Made by a program: the position numbers and the translations under genes
Notes under the pieces: model-generated
What the model was told of the DNA's origin: nothing
The model's input: only the letters and a program-made list of their open reading frames with translations
The model's database searches: none
Shown here: positions 26,717 to 37,348 of the stretch, in pieces
Position numbering within the stretch: position 1 is the first letter of the stretch
Layout: each line of letters begins with the position of its first letter
Origin: DASQUK01 sp963813485
Lineage (GTDB): Bacteria > Actinomycetota > Acidimicrobiia > Acidimicrobiales > VFJN01
DNA: 64,000 nt
Assembly: GCA_963813485.1 (NCBI GenBank)
Contig: CAWEZE010000024.1
Coordinates: 62,001-126,000 of the forward strand
Direction: 5' to 3'

Positions 26717-27304
26717 GTGGATCACCTTCTGCAGGTGCTTTGCCTCAAGGGGCGGGCGACGCACGAGGCACTCGGTGCCGCGGTCCAGGCCGACACGACC
26801 GCCGCGATCGCAGAGCTCGAGGCCGCCGGGCTCGTGGAGAGCACGAAGCTCGGCTACCGGGTAACCGAGGTCGGCCGCAGCCGCGCCGATGAGCTCTACT
26901 CACACGAGCGAGAACGGGCGGGCCCGGTGATCGACGACGTGTACGGGTCCTTCGTGCCGATCAACGACGAGGTCAAGCAGATCGTCACCGACTGGCAGAT
27001 GCGGCCCGTCGGCGGCGAGCTCACGATCAACGACCACAGCGACCGCCGCCACGACGAAAGGGTGATCGCCCGGCTGCACCGCACCGATGCGAGGGTGTCG
27101 GCCGCCCTCGCCCCCCTATCCGTCGCCCTGAATCGCTTCGACGTGTACCCGCGGCGACTCCGGAGAGCGCTGACGCTCGTCGGCGAGGGGGACCACTCGA
27201 TGTTGGCGGCACCGCTCAAGGACAGCTACCACACGGTGTGGTTCGAGCTGCACGAGGAACTGATCATCCTGTCGGGTCGCAGCCGCGCCGACGTGGAGGT
27301 GTGA
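26717..27304 (+). CDS. Winged-helix domain protein with uncharacterised C-terminal domain
   Basis: 195 aa, GTG start. Residues 1-55 look like a small winged helix (KGRATHEALGAAVQADTTAA, LVESTKLGYRVTEVGRSRA). The rest (VYGSFVPINDEVKQIVTDWQ, SYHTVWFELHEELIIL) matches a conserved actinobacterial architecture whose function I cannot name. Such proteins are sometimes annotated as MarR-like. Convergent with the aldehyde dehydrogenase gene. Confidence 0.6.
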   Translation: MDHLLQVLCLKGRATHEALGAAVQADTTAAIAELEAAGLVESTKLGYRVTEVGRSRADELYSHERERAGPVIDDVYGSFVPINDEVKQIVTDWQMRPVGGELTINDHSDRRHDERVIARLHRTDARVSAALAPLSVALNRFDVYPRRLRRALTLVGEGDHSMLAAPLKDSYHTVWFELHEELIILSGRSRADVEV

Positions 27305-27323
27305 ACGCCCGCGCCTGGCAACC

Positions 27324-28769
27324 TCAGAACGGGTAGAGCCGCCCGCCCCGTTCGAGTGTGAGCCAGCGCGTCCTGGTGAACGCCTCGATGGCGGCCTTGC
27401 CGCCGTGGCGGCCGAGCCCACTGCTCTTCACGCCGCCGAACGGCGCATTGGGTTCGTCGTACACCGACGTGTCGTTGACGTGAGCCATGCCCGTCTCCAG
27501 TCGACGGGCGACCGACAGGCCGCGCTCCTCGTCTGCGGTGATGATGCCCGCCGACAACCCGTACTCGGAGTCGTTGGCCAGCTTGATGGCCTCTTCCTCG
27601 CCCGAGACCGCGACCACCGGTGCCACCGGGCCGAATGTCTCCTCGGTCCAGACCGACATGTCGGGGGCGACGCCGTCGAGCACCGTCGGTTCGAAGAACA
27701 AGCCGTCGTTGCCGCCCCCGGTGCGCACGGTGGCACCGTCGGCGACGGCGTCGTCGATGTGCCGCCGGATCTTGTCCGCCTGCTTGGCGTTGATGACCGG
27801 CCCGATGACGTTGCTGTGGGGGTCGCCGACGCTGAGCTCGGCTGCCTTGGCGACGAACCGCCCGGTGAACTCCTCGGCGACGGCGGCGTCGACGAGGATC
27901 CGCTCGGTCGCCATGCAGATCTGGCCGGCGTGCATGAACGAGCCGAAGGTGGCTGCGCCGACGGCGCGGTCGAGGTCGGCGTCGTCGAGAACGATGAGGG
28001 CGTCCTTGCCCCCCAGCTCGAGAGCCACCCTCTTGAGATGACGACCGCCCAGCGCGGCGATCTCCCGGCCGACCGCCGTCGAGCCGGTGAAGCTGACCGC
28101 CCCGACGGCGGGGTGACCGACGATCACCTCCCCGACGTCGGCCACCCGGTCGCGGGAGCAGGTGACGACGTTGAGGACCCCCGGCGGCAGGCCTGCGGCC
28201 TCGAAGATCCTCGCGACGAGCACGCCGCCGGAGAGGGGAGTCTCCTCCGACGGCTTCAGGACCACGGCGTTGCCGACGGCGAGGGCGAACGCGACGGCCC
28301 GCATGGACAGCAGCAGCGGGAAGTTCCAGGGTGTGATGACCGAGACGACGCCGACCGGCTCGCGCACGACCATGCTCACCTTGCCGTGATCCGAGGGGAT
28401 CAGCTCGCCGGCGACCATGTGTGCCGCCGCGGCGGCGGCCTGCGCAGTGCCGACGACGAAGCCGGTCTCGAACATGGCCTTGCCGATCCAGCCCCCACCC
28501 TCGTCGACGAGGGCCTCGACCAGCGTGTCCTGCAGGTCGCCGATGGCGCCCATGGCGTCGATGAGGACCTTCCCCCGCTGGTCGTGTGGCAGCGCCGCCC
28601 ACTCGGGCTGGGCCGCCCGGGCGGCCTCGACGGCGTCGGTCGCCGCATCTGCCCCGCCATCGGCCACCTTGCGCCACACCTCGCCGGTCGCCGGGTTGAA
28701 GTCGTCGAAGGTGCCGGCGGCATCACGCCACGCACCGCCGACGAACAGCCGCTCGGTCTCGACTGACAT
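27324..28769 (-). CDS. Aldehyde dehydrogenase (benzaldehyde/vanillin dehydrogenase-like)
   Basis: 481 codons; start has GAGGGGGG upstream. ALDH fold with NAD-binding VVSVITPWNFPLLLSM, catalytic Glu in RVALELGGKDALIVLD and catalytic Cys in HAGQICMATERILV. The C-terminal DEPNAPFGGVKSSGLGRHGG and TRTRWLTLE resemble aromatic aldehyde dehydrogenases of the benzaldehyde/vanillin type. Last gene of the box operon on the minus strand, yet an ATTGTCAACAAT palindrome lies 58 bases upstream, so it may have its own regulated promoter. It could alternatively supply the BoxD semialdehyde-oxidation step. Confidence 0.82.
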   Translation of the reverse strand: MSVETERLFVGGAWRDAAGTFDDFNPATGEVWRKVADGGADAATDAVEAARAAQPEWAALPHDQRGKVLIDAMGAIGDLQDTLVEALVDEGGGWIGKAMFETGFVVGTAQAAAAAAHMVAGELIPSDHGKVSMVVREPVGVVSVITPWNFPLLLSMRAVAFALAVGNAVVLKPSEETPLSGGVLVARIFEAAGLPPGVLNVVTCSRDRVADVGEVIVGHPAVGAVSFTGSTAVGREIAALGGRHLKRVALELGGKDALIVLDDADLDRAVGAATFGSFMHAGQICMATERILVDAAVAEEFTGRFVAKAAELSVGDPHSNVIGPVINAKQADKIRRHIDDAVADGATVRTGGGNDGLFFEPTVLDGVAPDMSVWTEETFGPVAPVVAVSGEEEAIKLANDSEYGLSAGIITADEERGLSVARRLETGMAHVNDTSVYDEPNAPFGGVKSSGLGRHGGKAAIEAFTRTRWLTLERGGRLYPF

Positions 28770-28825
28770 CGGGCCACCCCCCTCTGCGGATTGCTCCAAG
28801 GGCGGACGCTATGAGTTGTCCGCAT

Positions 28826-28839
28826 GATTGTCAACAATC
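28826..28839. promoter_or_regulatory. Candidate GntR operator, ATTGTCAACAAT type
   Basis: GATTGT-CA-ACAATC, 6-bp half-sites, between the aldehyde dehydrogenase start and the acyl-CoA ligase stop. Same pattern as at 35353, 40687 and 44077. FadR/VanR-type GntR regulators bind TTGTNNACAA-like sites; the encoded candidate is at 40797. Confidence 0.6.
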
Positions 28840-28849
28840 GGAACCGGGG

Positions 28850-30376
28850 TCACGCAGCGCCGAACGTGGTGCGCAGCTCGGCCTTGAGCACCTTGCCGGC
28901 GCCGCTGCGAGGCAGCCGGTCGGCGAACACGACCGACCGTGGCAGCTTGAAGCGGGCCAGCCGCCCGTCGAGGTGGTCGAGCAGCGCCTGCTCGTCGAGG
29001 ACCGCACCGGCACGCCGCACCACGATGGCGCGGCCCACCTCGCCCCAGCGCTCGTCGGGGACGCCGATCACCGCGCACTCGGCCACGTCGGGGTGGCTGT
29101 AGATGACGTCCTCGACTTCGGCCGGGTAGATGTTCTCGCCACCGGAGATGATGACGTCCTTCATGCGGTCGACGATCGTGACGTAGCCGTCGTCGTCGAC
29201 GACGGCCACGTCGCCGGAGCGGAACCACTCGCCGTCCATCACATCGGCGGTGGCGTCGGGGCGGTTCCAGTAGCCACACATCACGTTGGGGCCGGCGACG
29301 ACCACCTCGCCCTTCTCGCCCGGCTCCACGTCGCGGCCGTCGGGCCGGACCACCCGCACGTCGGTGAAGAACGAAGCCACCCCTGCGGTGCCCGCCTTGT
29401 CGGCGGCGCGCTCGGCGCCCAGGAACAAGGCGCCGGGCGACGTCTCGGTCATGCCGTAGCCCTGGAGGAACAAGATGTCTCGATCGAGGTAGGTCCGGAT
29501 GGTGGACAGGGGCACCGGCGCCCCGCCGCACAGCAGCCGCCGCAGGCTCGACAGGTCGGCGGTGGGAAACGCTGGAAGCTGGGACAGGGCGTTGAACATG
29601 GCCGGCACCCCGAACATGACGGTCACTCGATGCTGCTCGATGAGCTCCAGCACCAGCGACGCGTCGAACGCACCCATGAGGACGATCGTGCCGCCCTTCA
29701 GGATCATCGGGAGGGAGACCATGTTGAGCGCCGCCACGTGGAAGAGCGGGGCGCACACCAGGGCCACCTCGTCCGAGGCCAGCTCGGTGTCGATGAGCAC
29801 GTTGAAGCAATTCCACGTGATGTTGCCGTGACTGAGGGTCGCCCCCTTGGGCCGGCCGGTCGTGCCGGACGTGTAGATGATCACGGCGGCGTCGTCGAGC
29901 CCGACAGGGGTGTCGATCGGGGCCGGGACATCGCCGCTGCCCGGCGCCCTACCGATCGCCATGTCCTCGTATGCGTGGCCCAGCTCCACCAGGTAGCTGA
30001 CCGCCGTCGACCCATCGGCCGCCACGGCGGTGGCCGCGTCGGCCATCGCCGCGGCGTGCATGAGCACGGTGGCGCCGCAGTCGGCGGCGATGAAGGTCAG
30101 CTCGGGCGCGGTGAGCCGCCAGTTGAGCGGCACGAACACCCCACCCAGGGCGGCCGTGGCGAACAGCGTCTCCAGGAGCGTGGGGTCGTTGGGCCCCAGG
30201 TAGGCGACCCGGTCGCCGCGCTCGACGCCGAGGTCGCGGAGCGCGGCCGCCAAGTGGCGGGTGCGGTCGTCGAGCTCTGCGTAGGTGCGGCGGGTGTCGC
30301 CGTGCACGAACGCGACGTGTGCCGGTGACAGGCGGCGCCGACGAACCGGCCACGAGCCCAGCCCTTGATCGCGCAT
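28850..30376 (-). CDS. AMP-forming acyl-CoA synthetase
   Basis: 508 aa ANL-superfamily ligase. P-loop IIYTSGTTGRPKGA, A5 motif LQGYGMTETSPG, A7 FRSGDVAVVDDDGY, hinge VDRMKDVIISGGENIYPAE, and C-terminal Lys in RSGAGKVLKAEL. It activates a carboxylic acid to its CoA thioester via an adenylate. It lies 33 bases downstream of benzoate-CoA ligase, so a second aromatic or a fatty/phenylpropanoid acid (for example a cinnamate) is a reasonable guess; the sequence does not decide. Confidence 0.87.
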   Translation of the reverse strand: MRDQGLGSWPVRRRRLSPAHVAFVHGDTRRTYAELDDRTRHLAAALRDLGVERGDRVAYLGPNDPTLLETLFATAALGGVFVPLNWRLTAPELTFIAADCGATVLMHAAAMADAATAVAADGSTAVSYLVELGHAYEDMAIGRAPGSGDVPAPIDTPVGLDDAAVIIYTSGTTGRPKGATLSHGNITWNCFNVLIDTELASDEVALVCAPLFHVAALNMVSLPMILKGGTIVLMGAFDASLVLELIEQHRVTVMFGVPAMFNALSQLPAFPTADLSSLRRLLCGGAPVPLSTIRTYLDRDILFLQGYGMTETSPGALFLGAERAADKAGTAGVASFFTDVRVVRPDGRDVEPGEKGEVVVAGPNVMCGYWNRPDATADVMDGEWFRSGDVAVVDDDGYVTIVDRMKDVIISGGENIYPAEVEDVIYSHPDVAECAVIGVPDERWGEVGRAIVVRRAGAVLDEQALLDHLDGRLARFKLPRSVVFADRLPRSGAGKVLKAELRTTFGAA

Positions 30377-30409
30377 CCGCCGATCAACCCGCCGCGCCGG
30401 GCATGGCCG

Positions 30410-31987
30410 TCAGCCGCCCTCGACGGCGCCGACGGGCGCACCACCGGGCCGCAGGACCTCGAGCTGTTCGCGCAGGGCGAAGCGCCGGACCTTGCCCGTG
30501 GCCGTCTTGGGGAGTTGGTCGACCACCTCGATGCGGCGGGGACGCTTGAATGCGGCCATCCGGTCGCGGCAGTGCGCGTCGATGCCGGTGGGATCGATTT
30601 TGTGCCCGGCACGGGGGACGAGGAAGGCGACGGTGACCTCGAGCCCGTCGACGTCCCGGCCGCCCACCACCGCGGCCTCGAGCACGTCGGGATGCTCGAC
30701 GAGGACGCTCTCGACCTCGGCGGGCGACACCCAGATGCCACCGGCCTTGATCATGTCGTTGTTCCGGCCGAGGAACGTCCAGTAGCCGTCGACCGACCGG
30801 CGGTAGACGTCGCCGGTTACCAGCCACTCCCCCATGAACGCGGCCCGGGTGGCGGCGTCGCGGCACCAGTACCCGGTGGCGAGCGACGGCCCCCGCACCT
30901 GGAGGTGCCCTGGCGTGTCGGGTGCAGTGACGTCGCCGCCCGTTTCGTCGACGAGCCGGGCGTCGTAGCCGGGGACCGGTGTGCCACTGGTGCCCGGCCG
31001 CTCGGCGCCCTTGGTATTGGACAGGAAGATGTGGAGCGCCTCCGTCGTGCCGATCCCGTCGAGCACAGGGTGGCCGAAGCGGGCGTGGAACCGCCGGTGC
31101 AGGTCCGCCGGCAGCGCCTCGCCGGCCGTGACCGTGGATCGCACCGAGGCAAAGGCGTCGTCGGCCGGGCCGGCATCGAGCAGGGCAGCGACGAAGCCGG
31201 GGGTGGCGAAGAACAGCGTGGGCCGTTCGTCCCGGACCAGGTCGAGCACGTCGGCCGGCGTCGGGCGCCGGGGGTTGAGCACGGCGCTCGCCCCCACGGA
31301 GAGCGGGAAGGTCAGGGAGTTGCCGAGCCCGTAGGCGAAGAACAGCTTCGCCACCGACAGGCAGCGATCGTCGGGCCCGATCTCGAGGACCGCCCGGGCG
31401 TATGTCTCGGACGTGGCCTGCAGGCTGGCGTGACGGTGCATCACCCCCTTGGGCGAGCCGGTCGTCCCGGAGCTGTAGAGCCAGAACGCCGGCGAGTCGG
31501 GCCCCGTCGGGGCCACCGGCGCCTCGGAGCCGTCGGTGAAGGTAGACCAGCCATGCACGGGGAGCCCACCTGCGGCCACCGGGTCGCCGATCACCACGGC
31601 ATTGCGGAGCTCCGACGGCCCCGCGGCCATAGCGGCGACGTGCTCGCGGTAGCCGGCCGACACCACGACCGTGCCCGCGCCGGCGTCGGCGACGATCGCC
31701 GCCAGCTCGTCGGCGGTAAGCATGGTCGACAGCGGAACGGGGACTGCTCCGGCACGCAGCGCGCCCAGGAACCACGCGGGGAAGGCCAGCTCGTCGTCGA
31801 TGACCAACGCCACCCGCTCGCCGCGGCGGACGTCCAGCTCGTGCAGGGCATTCTGGGCCCGCCACAGCTCGTCACACAGCTCGGCATAGCTGACCGTGCG
31901 GCCCTCGATGCGGTAGGCCGTCCGGTCGCCCCGGCCGAGGTCGAGCTGCCGGTCGAGCAGCCAGGCGGCGGCGTTGTACTGGGTCAT
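30410..31987 (-). CDS. Benzoate-CoA ligase family protein
   Basis: 525 aa; start at 31987 has GGAGGGGGAGG upstream. N-terminal NAAAWLLDRQLDLGRGDRTA is characteristic of the benzoate-CoA ligase family. P-loop LYSSGTTGSPKGVMH, then AKLFFAYGLGNSLTFP and GIGTTEALHIFLSN, are the family's aromatic-pocket motifs, and C-terminal LPKTATGKVRRFAL holds the catalytic Lys. It would produce benzoyl-CoA for BoxB directly upstream. Family level is firm; exact benzoate versus hydroxybenzoate preference is not. Confidence 0.88.
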   Translation of the reverse strand: MTQYNAAAWLLDRQLDLGRGDRTAYRIEGRTVSYAELCDELWRAQNALHELDVRRGERVALVIDDELAFPAWFLGALRAGAVPVPLSTMLTADELAAIVADAGAGTVVVSAGYREHVAAMAAGPSELRNAVVIGDPVAAGGLPVHGWSTFTDGSEAPVAPTGPDSPAFWLYSSGTTGSPKGVMHRHASLQATSETYARAVLEIGPDDRCLSVAKLFFAYGLGNSLTFPLSVGASAVLNPRRPTPADVLDLVRDERPTLFFATPGFVAALLDAGPADDAFASVRSTVTAGEALPADLHRRFHARFGHPVLDGIGTTEALHIFLSNTKGAERPGTSGTPVPGYDARLVDETGGDVTAPDTPGHLQVRGPSLATGYWCRDAATRAAFMGEWLVTGDVYRRSVDGYWTFLGRNNDMIKAGGIWVSPAEVESVLVEHPDVLEAAVVGGRDVDGLEVTVAFLVPRAGHKIDPTGIDAHCRDRMAAFKRPRRIEVVDQLPKTATGKVRRFALREQLEVLRPGGAPVGAVEGG

Positions 31988-32019
31988 GCCTCCCCCTCCC
32001 CGTCCGTCAGGCGGGCACG

Positions 32020-33425
<1,406 letters not shown>

Positions 33426-33429
<4 letters not shown>

Positions 33430-33521
33430 GAGCGCAGCTCCTGACCGGCCGACCGTGCGACCGCCAGGGAGCCGGGCGGCGATGGGGTCCGGGGGCGCAG
33501 CCCCCGAGGTAACACGGTCAT
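33426..33521 (-). CDS. Coupled micro-ORF, 31 aa (copy 2, directly before boxB)
   Basis: MTVLPRGLRPRTPSPPG at the N-terminus, ending AVARSAGQELRS. The start overlaps the stop of the identical upstream micro-ORF by ATGA, and its stop overlaps the boxB start by ATGA. AGGAG is 8 bases from ATG. The arginine/proline-rich peptide comes from a hairpin repeat, so it may be a by-product of an RNA element. Coding conservation with the copy at 42950 argues for translation at least as a coupling device. Confidence 0.5.
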
Positions 33522-33613
33522 GAGCGCAGCTCCTGACCGGCCGACCGTGCGACCGCCAGGGAGCCGGGCGGCGATGGGGTCCGGGGGCGCAGCCCCCGAG
33601 GTAACACGGTCAT
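33518..33613 (-). CDS. Coupled micro-ORF, 31 aa (copy 1, after boxC)
   Basis: Same sequence as copy 2. The boxC stop lies 12 bases upstream and overlaps the AGGAG ribosome site of this ORF, so ribosomes leaving boxC could reinitiate here, then at copy 2, then at boxB. No known peptide family. Treat as a candidate small protein or coupling leader. Confidence 0.45.
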   Translation of the reverse strand: MTVLPRGLRPRTPSPPGSLAVARSAGQELRS

Positions 33614-33625
33614 GAGCGCAGCTCC

Positions 33626-35295
33626 TCAGGTCCGCGCCCGATCGTAGGACGGCCGCGAGCCCGTGCCGAAGCGCCGCAGGGCACCTTCGCTGCCGACGGC
33701 GTTGGGGCGTTGGAAGATCCAGTTTTGCCAGGCCGACAACCGGCCGAAGATCTTGGTCTCCATGGTCTCGGGCCCGGCGAAGCGGAGGTTGGCCTCCATG
33801 CCGGTCGAGCGCGTCGGGTGAGAAGGCCGCGCGCTCCTCGAGCGTGAGCCGCACCTCGTCGTCCCAGTCGATCTCGTCGGGTGTGAACGTCACCAGGCCG
33901 GCGTCGGCGGCCTCGGCTGCGACCAAGTCCTTGCCGATCCGTGCCCGGGCGGCGTCCAGGGCGTCGTCGTCGCCCCAGAACCTGGTGGCGAGCCGGCTGA
34001 GCCCGTTGGCGGTGGGGAACCAGCCATCGTTCGCCGGCGTCAGCCGTAGGTGCGGAGCCGGCAGGTCGCTGTCCGGCTGGGTGCCATCGAGCATGAACGA
34101 CCGATCGGCGCCGAGGACGAGCTCTGCGAGCATCCCGGCGAAGCAGCTACCGGGCTCGACCAGCGCCACCAACGTGCGGGCGGACAGGTCGAGGCGCTTG
34201 AGCACGCGGCCCCAGTACAGCCGGATCTCCCGCGCCAGCCAGTCGCCGGACGGCCCGGGGGCCAGCGGTTCCTCCGCGGTCAGGACGTGCGGCCGGATCA
34301 CCCTCGGTCCGCATCACCCAGGTGCCGATCTCGGGCTCGTCGAACCGCAGCCGCAAGATGGCGTCGTCGAGCTCTCGGGCGACCGACAGCACCCAGGCCG
34401 AGGCGCCGGCGGCGAGCAGGTCCGCGGGATCCGACGGCTCTGGCCCGGTCGGCGCGTGGACCGTGATCAACGCGGCGCCCAGTCCCCGGTCGATGCGCAC
34501 GGACAGCGCGCCGTAGCGCAGCCCGTCACCGTCGATCTCGATCTCGAGCGCCACCAGTGGCACCCCCGGCCCACCATCCGGGCGGTCGGACGCGGCGGCG
34601 CGGGCTCGCGCCCGTTCCCGCACCGTGTCGTCGAAACGGCTCCGCGGGACGATGGCGTCGACCAGCCCCCACTCCGCCGCCTGCCGGCCCTTCATGCCCT
34701 CGGCCCGAGTGGCGAACACGTCGGCCCGGTCGCGCCGCACGCCCCGCTTGTCGACCAACCGCGTCAGACCGCCAGTACCCGGCAGCACCGCCAGGAGCGG
34801 CACCTCGGGCAGCGACACCGCCGAGGATCGGTCGTCGACGAGCAGGATCTCGTCGCACGCCAGGGCCAGCTCGTAGCCACCGCCCGCGGCGGTGCCGTTG
34901 ACCGCCGCGATCCATGTCTGGCCCGAGCGGGTGGTGGCTTCCTCGATGGCGTTGCGGGTCTCGTTGGTGAACTTGCAGAAGTTCACCTTGTGGCCATGCG
35001 TCGACCCCGCCAGCATCTGGATGTTCGCACCCGAGCAGAAGACCTTGTCGAGCCCGCCGGTGAGCACCACCGCCTTGACCTCGGGGTGCTCGAAGCGCAG
35101 CCGCTGCACGGCGTCGTACAGCTCGATGTCGACACCGAGGTCGTAGCTGTTGAGCTTGAGCTCGTAGTCGTCGCGCAGGCCGGCATCGGGCGTGACCCGC
35201 AGGGTCAGGGTCGCCACCGACCCGTCGAAGGACAGGTCCCAGTGCCGGTACGCGGACGGATCGGTCCGGAACTCGATCGTCTGGCCCGTGCTCAC
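33626..35295 (-). CDS. boxC: Benzoyl-CoA-dihydrodiol lyase BoxC, frameshifted near 34300 and 33805
   Basis: Enoyl-CoA-hydratase-superfamily enzyme with two crotonase-like regions, about 556 aa when frames are joined, the normal BoxC size. First part: DYELKLNSYDLGVDIELYDA, CSGANIQMLAGSTHGHKVNF, NGTAAGGGYELALACDEI, LPGTGGLTRL. Second: LYWGRVLKRLDLSARTL, EPGSCFAGMLAELVLGADRS. Third: METKIFGRLSAWQNWIFQRP to the stop at 33626. GTG 35295 is the most likely start. It hydrolytically cleaves the epoxidised ring to dehydroadipyl-CoA semialdehyde and formate. Two single-base breaks; everything else is conserved, so sequencing indels are plausible. Confidence 0.88.
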
Positions 35296-35352
35296 GAGCC
35301 CTCCCGGGGGACGTTCGACGCGGACATCATCGCATCCTCGCCCGTGTCGGAC

Positions 35353-35375
35353 ATTGTCGCCAATTATGTCGACAT
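35353..35375. promoter_or_regulatory. Candidate GntR operator in the boxC/tautomerase divergent promoter
   Basis: ATTGT-CG-CCAAT (one mismatch to ATTGTNNACAAT) at 35353-35364, followed by a perfect ATGTCGACAT palindrome at 35366-35375. It lies between the boxC start and the plus-strand tautomerase and could control both directions. Confidence 0.5.
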
Positions 35376-35392
35376 CGTGCACACTGGGCGCC

Positions 35393-36460
35393 GTGCGCGA
35401 CGGCATCCGCTGCATGGTGATGCGGGGCGGGACGTCCAAGGGCCTCTATTTCCTGGCCGACGACCTGCCCGCGGACGAGGCCAACCGCGACGACCTGCTC
35501 CTCCGCATCATGGGATCGCCCGACCCGCGCCAAATCGACGGCATGGGCGGCGCCCACCCGCTGACCAGCAAGGTCGCGGTGGTGGGCCCGGGCAGCGCCG
35601 GGGAGGGCGACGTCGACTACCACTTCCTGCAGGTGGTGGTCGACCAGGCCGTGGTCACCGACCGGCAGAACTGCGGGAACCTCCTCGCCGGGGTCGCCCC
35701 GTTCGCGCTCGAACGCGGCCTGGTCGACCCCCCCGATGGCGACACCGCAACCGTCCGCATTCACATGGTCAACACGGGCGGCCTGGCCACCGCCACTGTG
35801 CCGGTCCACGAGCGACGGCCCCGCTACGACGGCCCTGCGTCCATCTCGGGGGTGCCCGGCACGGCCGCCCCCATCCGGCTGGACTTCGAGGGTGTCGCCG
35901 GCTCGTCGTGCGGCGCCCTGCTGCCGACGGGCCGCACCGTGGACGAGGTGTGTGGCCTCGCAGTCACCCTGGTCGACAACGGCATGCCCGTGGTCGTCCT
36001 GCGCGCCGGCGACCTCGACGTCACGGGCCACGAGCCGTGCGCCGAGCTCGAGGCGAACGCGGCTCTGCGCGAGATCCTCGAGAAGGTACGCCTGGCCGCC
36101 GGGCCGCTCATGAACCTCGGTGACGTGGCAACGACCACGGTGCCCAAGCTGACCCTGGTGTCCGCGCCGCGCGCGGGCGGCGCGATCGCGACCCGCACCT
36201 TCATTCCCCACCGCTGCCACGAAGCCATCGGTGTGCTCGGCGCCGTGAGCGTGGCCACCGCTGCGCTGCTGCCCGAAGGCCCCGCGGCGGAGGTCGCGCT
36301 GATCGACGGGAGCGACACCGTGTCGGTCGAGCACCCCACCGGCACGTTCGACGCCGCGGTGCAGCTCACGATGGTGGACGGCGAGCCCGTGGTCGAGCGC
36401 GCTGGCATCATCCGCACGGCGCGCAAGCTCATGGACGGCGTGGTCTTCCCGAGAGAGTGA
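35393..36460 (+). CDS. 4-oxalomesaconate tautomerase/isomerase (PrpF family, GalD/LigU-like)
   Basis: About 355 aa. PrpF-family motifs RCMVMRGGTSKGLYF, MGGAHPLTSKVAVVG, DRQNCGNLLAGVAPFAL and GHEPCAELEANAALREIL, with the catalytic Cys in CGN-type loops. GalD and LigU act on oxalomesaconate in gallate and protocatechuate 4,5-cleavage. Genes for PDC hydrolase (next gene), LigJ and LigK nearby make this the probable role. GTG 35393 is the start that begins the domain; ATG 35366 in frame would add nine residues but overlaps the operator. PrpF-type methylaconitate isomerase is the alternative and is less likely by context. Confidence 0.83.
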   Translation: MRDGIRCMVMRGGTSKGLYFLADDLPADEANRDDLLLRIMGSPDPRQIDGMGGAHPLTSKVAVVGPGSAGEGDVDYHFLQVVVDQAVVTDRQNCGNLLAGVAPFALERGLVDPPDGDTATVRIHMVNTGGLATATVPVHERRPRYDGPASISGVPGTAAPIRLDFEGVAGSSCGALLPTGRTVDEVCGLAVTLVDNGMPVVVLRAGDLDVTGHEPCAELEANAALREILEKVRLAAGPLMNLGDVATTTVPKLTLVSAPRAGGAIATRTFIPHRCHEAIGVLGAVSVATAALLPEGPAAEVALIDGSDTVSVEHPTGTFDAAVQLTMVDGEPVVERAGIIRTARKLMDGVVFPRE

Positions 36461-37332
36461 TGGAGCGCACGATCCCGCCACCGCACCCGGACCCTCACTC
36501 GCCCCGGGCGTTCATGCCACCGGCGGGGGCCTGCGACGCCCACTGCCACGTGTTCGGGCCGGCCGACCGGTTCCCCTTCTCCCCCACCCGCAGCTACACG
36601 CCGCCCGACGCGGGCATTGATGACTTCGCGCGCCTCCAGGACCGCCTCGGGCTGTCGCGGGCCGTGCTGGTGCAGGCGAGCTGCCACGGCATCGACAACG
36701 CCGCACTGCTCGACGCGCTCCGGTGCGGGGGCGGCCGCTACGCGGGGGTGGCCATGATCGACGACACGACCACTGACGCCGAGGTCGCCGAACTGCACGA
36801 TGCCGGTGTCCGGGGCACGAGGGTCAACTTCGTCGCCCACCTGGGGGGCGCGCCTGACCCTGGTCACCTCGAACGGACGGTGGCGCGGGTGGCGCCGCGG
36901 GGTTGGCACGTCGTGCTCCACTTCGACGCCGCCGACCTGCCGACTCACGCCGAGCTGCTCGACCGCCTGCCCTGCCCCTACGTGATCGACCACATGGCAC
37001 GGATCGACGCCACCGCCGGGCTCGACCAGGAGCCGTTCGGGGCGCTGCTACAGCTGCTCGCCGATGACCGGTGCTGGGTCAAGGTGTCAGGCGCCGAGCG
37101 ACTGACAGCCGACGGGGCGCCGCCCTACGACGACGTGGTGCCCTACGCCCGGGCGCTCATCGCCGCCGCCCCCGACCGCGTGCTCTGGGGCACCGACTGG
37201 CCCCATCCCAACGTGCGGCACATGCCCGACGATGGTGACCTCGTCGATCTGCTGGCCGAATTCGCCCCCGACGAGGCGACGCGCCGCAGCATCCTGGTCG
37301 ACAACCCGGAACGGCTCTACGACTTCGCCTGA
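36460..37332 (+). CDS. ligI: 2-pyrone-4,6-dicarboxylate hydrolase (LigI-like amidohydrolase)
   Basis: 290 aa. The ATG overlaps the tautomerase stop (TGATG). Amidohydrolase_2 fold: CDAHCHVFGPADRFPF (HxH metal motif and the LigI-typical FGP), LVQASCHGIDN, CPYVIDHMARID and VLWGTDWPHPNVRHMPDDGD with the catalytic Asp. These are diagnostic of LigI, which opens the pyrone to oxalomesaconate/CHM in protocatechuate 4,5-cleavage. Size is normal. Confidence 0.9.
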   Translation: MERTIPPPHPDPHSPRAFMPPAGACDAHCHVFGPADRFPFSPTRSYTPPDAGIDDFARLQDRLGLSRAVLVQASCHGIDNAALLDALRCGGGRYAGVAMIDDTTTDAEVAELHDAGVRGTRVNFVAHLGGAPDPGHLERTVARVAPRGWHVVLHFDAADLPTHAELLDRLPCPYVIDHMARIDATAGLDQEPFGALLQLLADDRCWVKVSGAERLTADGAPPYDDVVPYARALIAAAPDRVLWGTDWPHPNVRHMPDDGDLVDLLAEFAPDEATRRSILVDNPERLYDFA

Positions 37333-37348
37333 GTGCGACGTCGCTGCG

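Noticed and set aside
29949..30353. Small minus-strand frames inside the acyl-CoA ligase genes
   Set aside because: Out of frame with the conserved AMP-binding motifs; Arg/Pro-rich composition indicates shadows.
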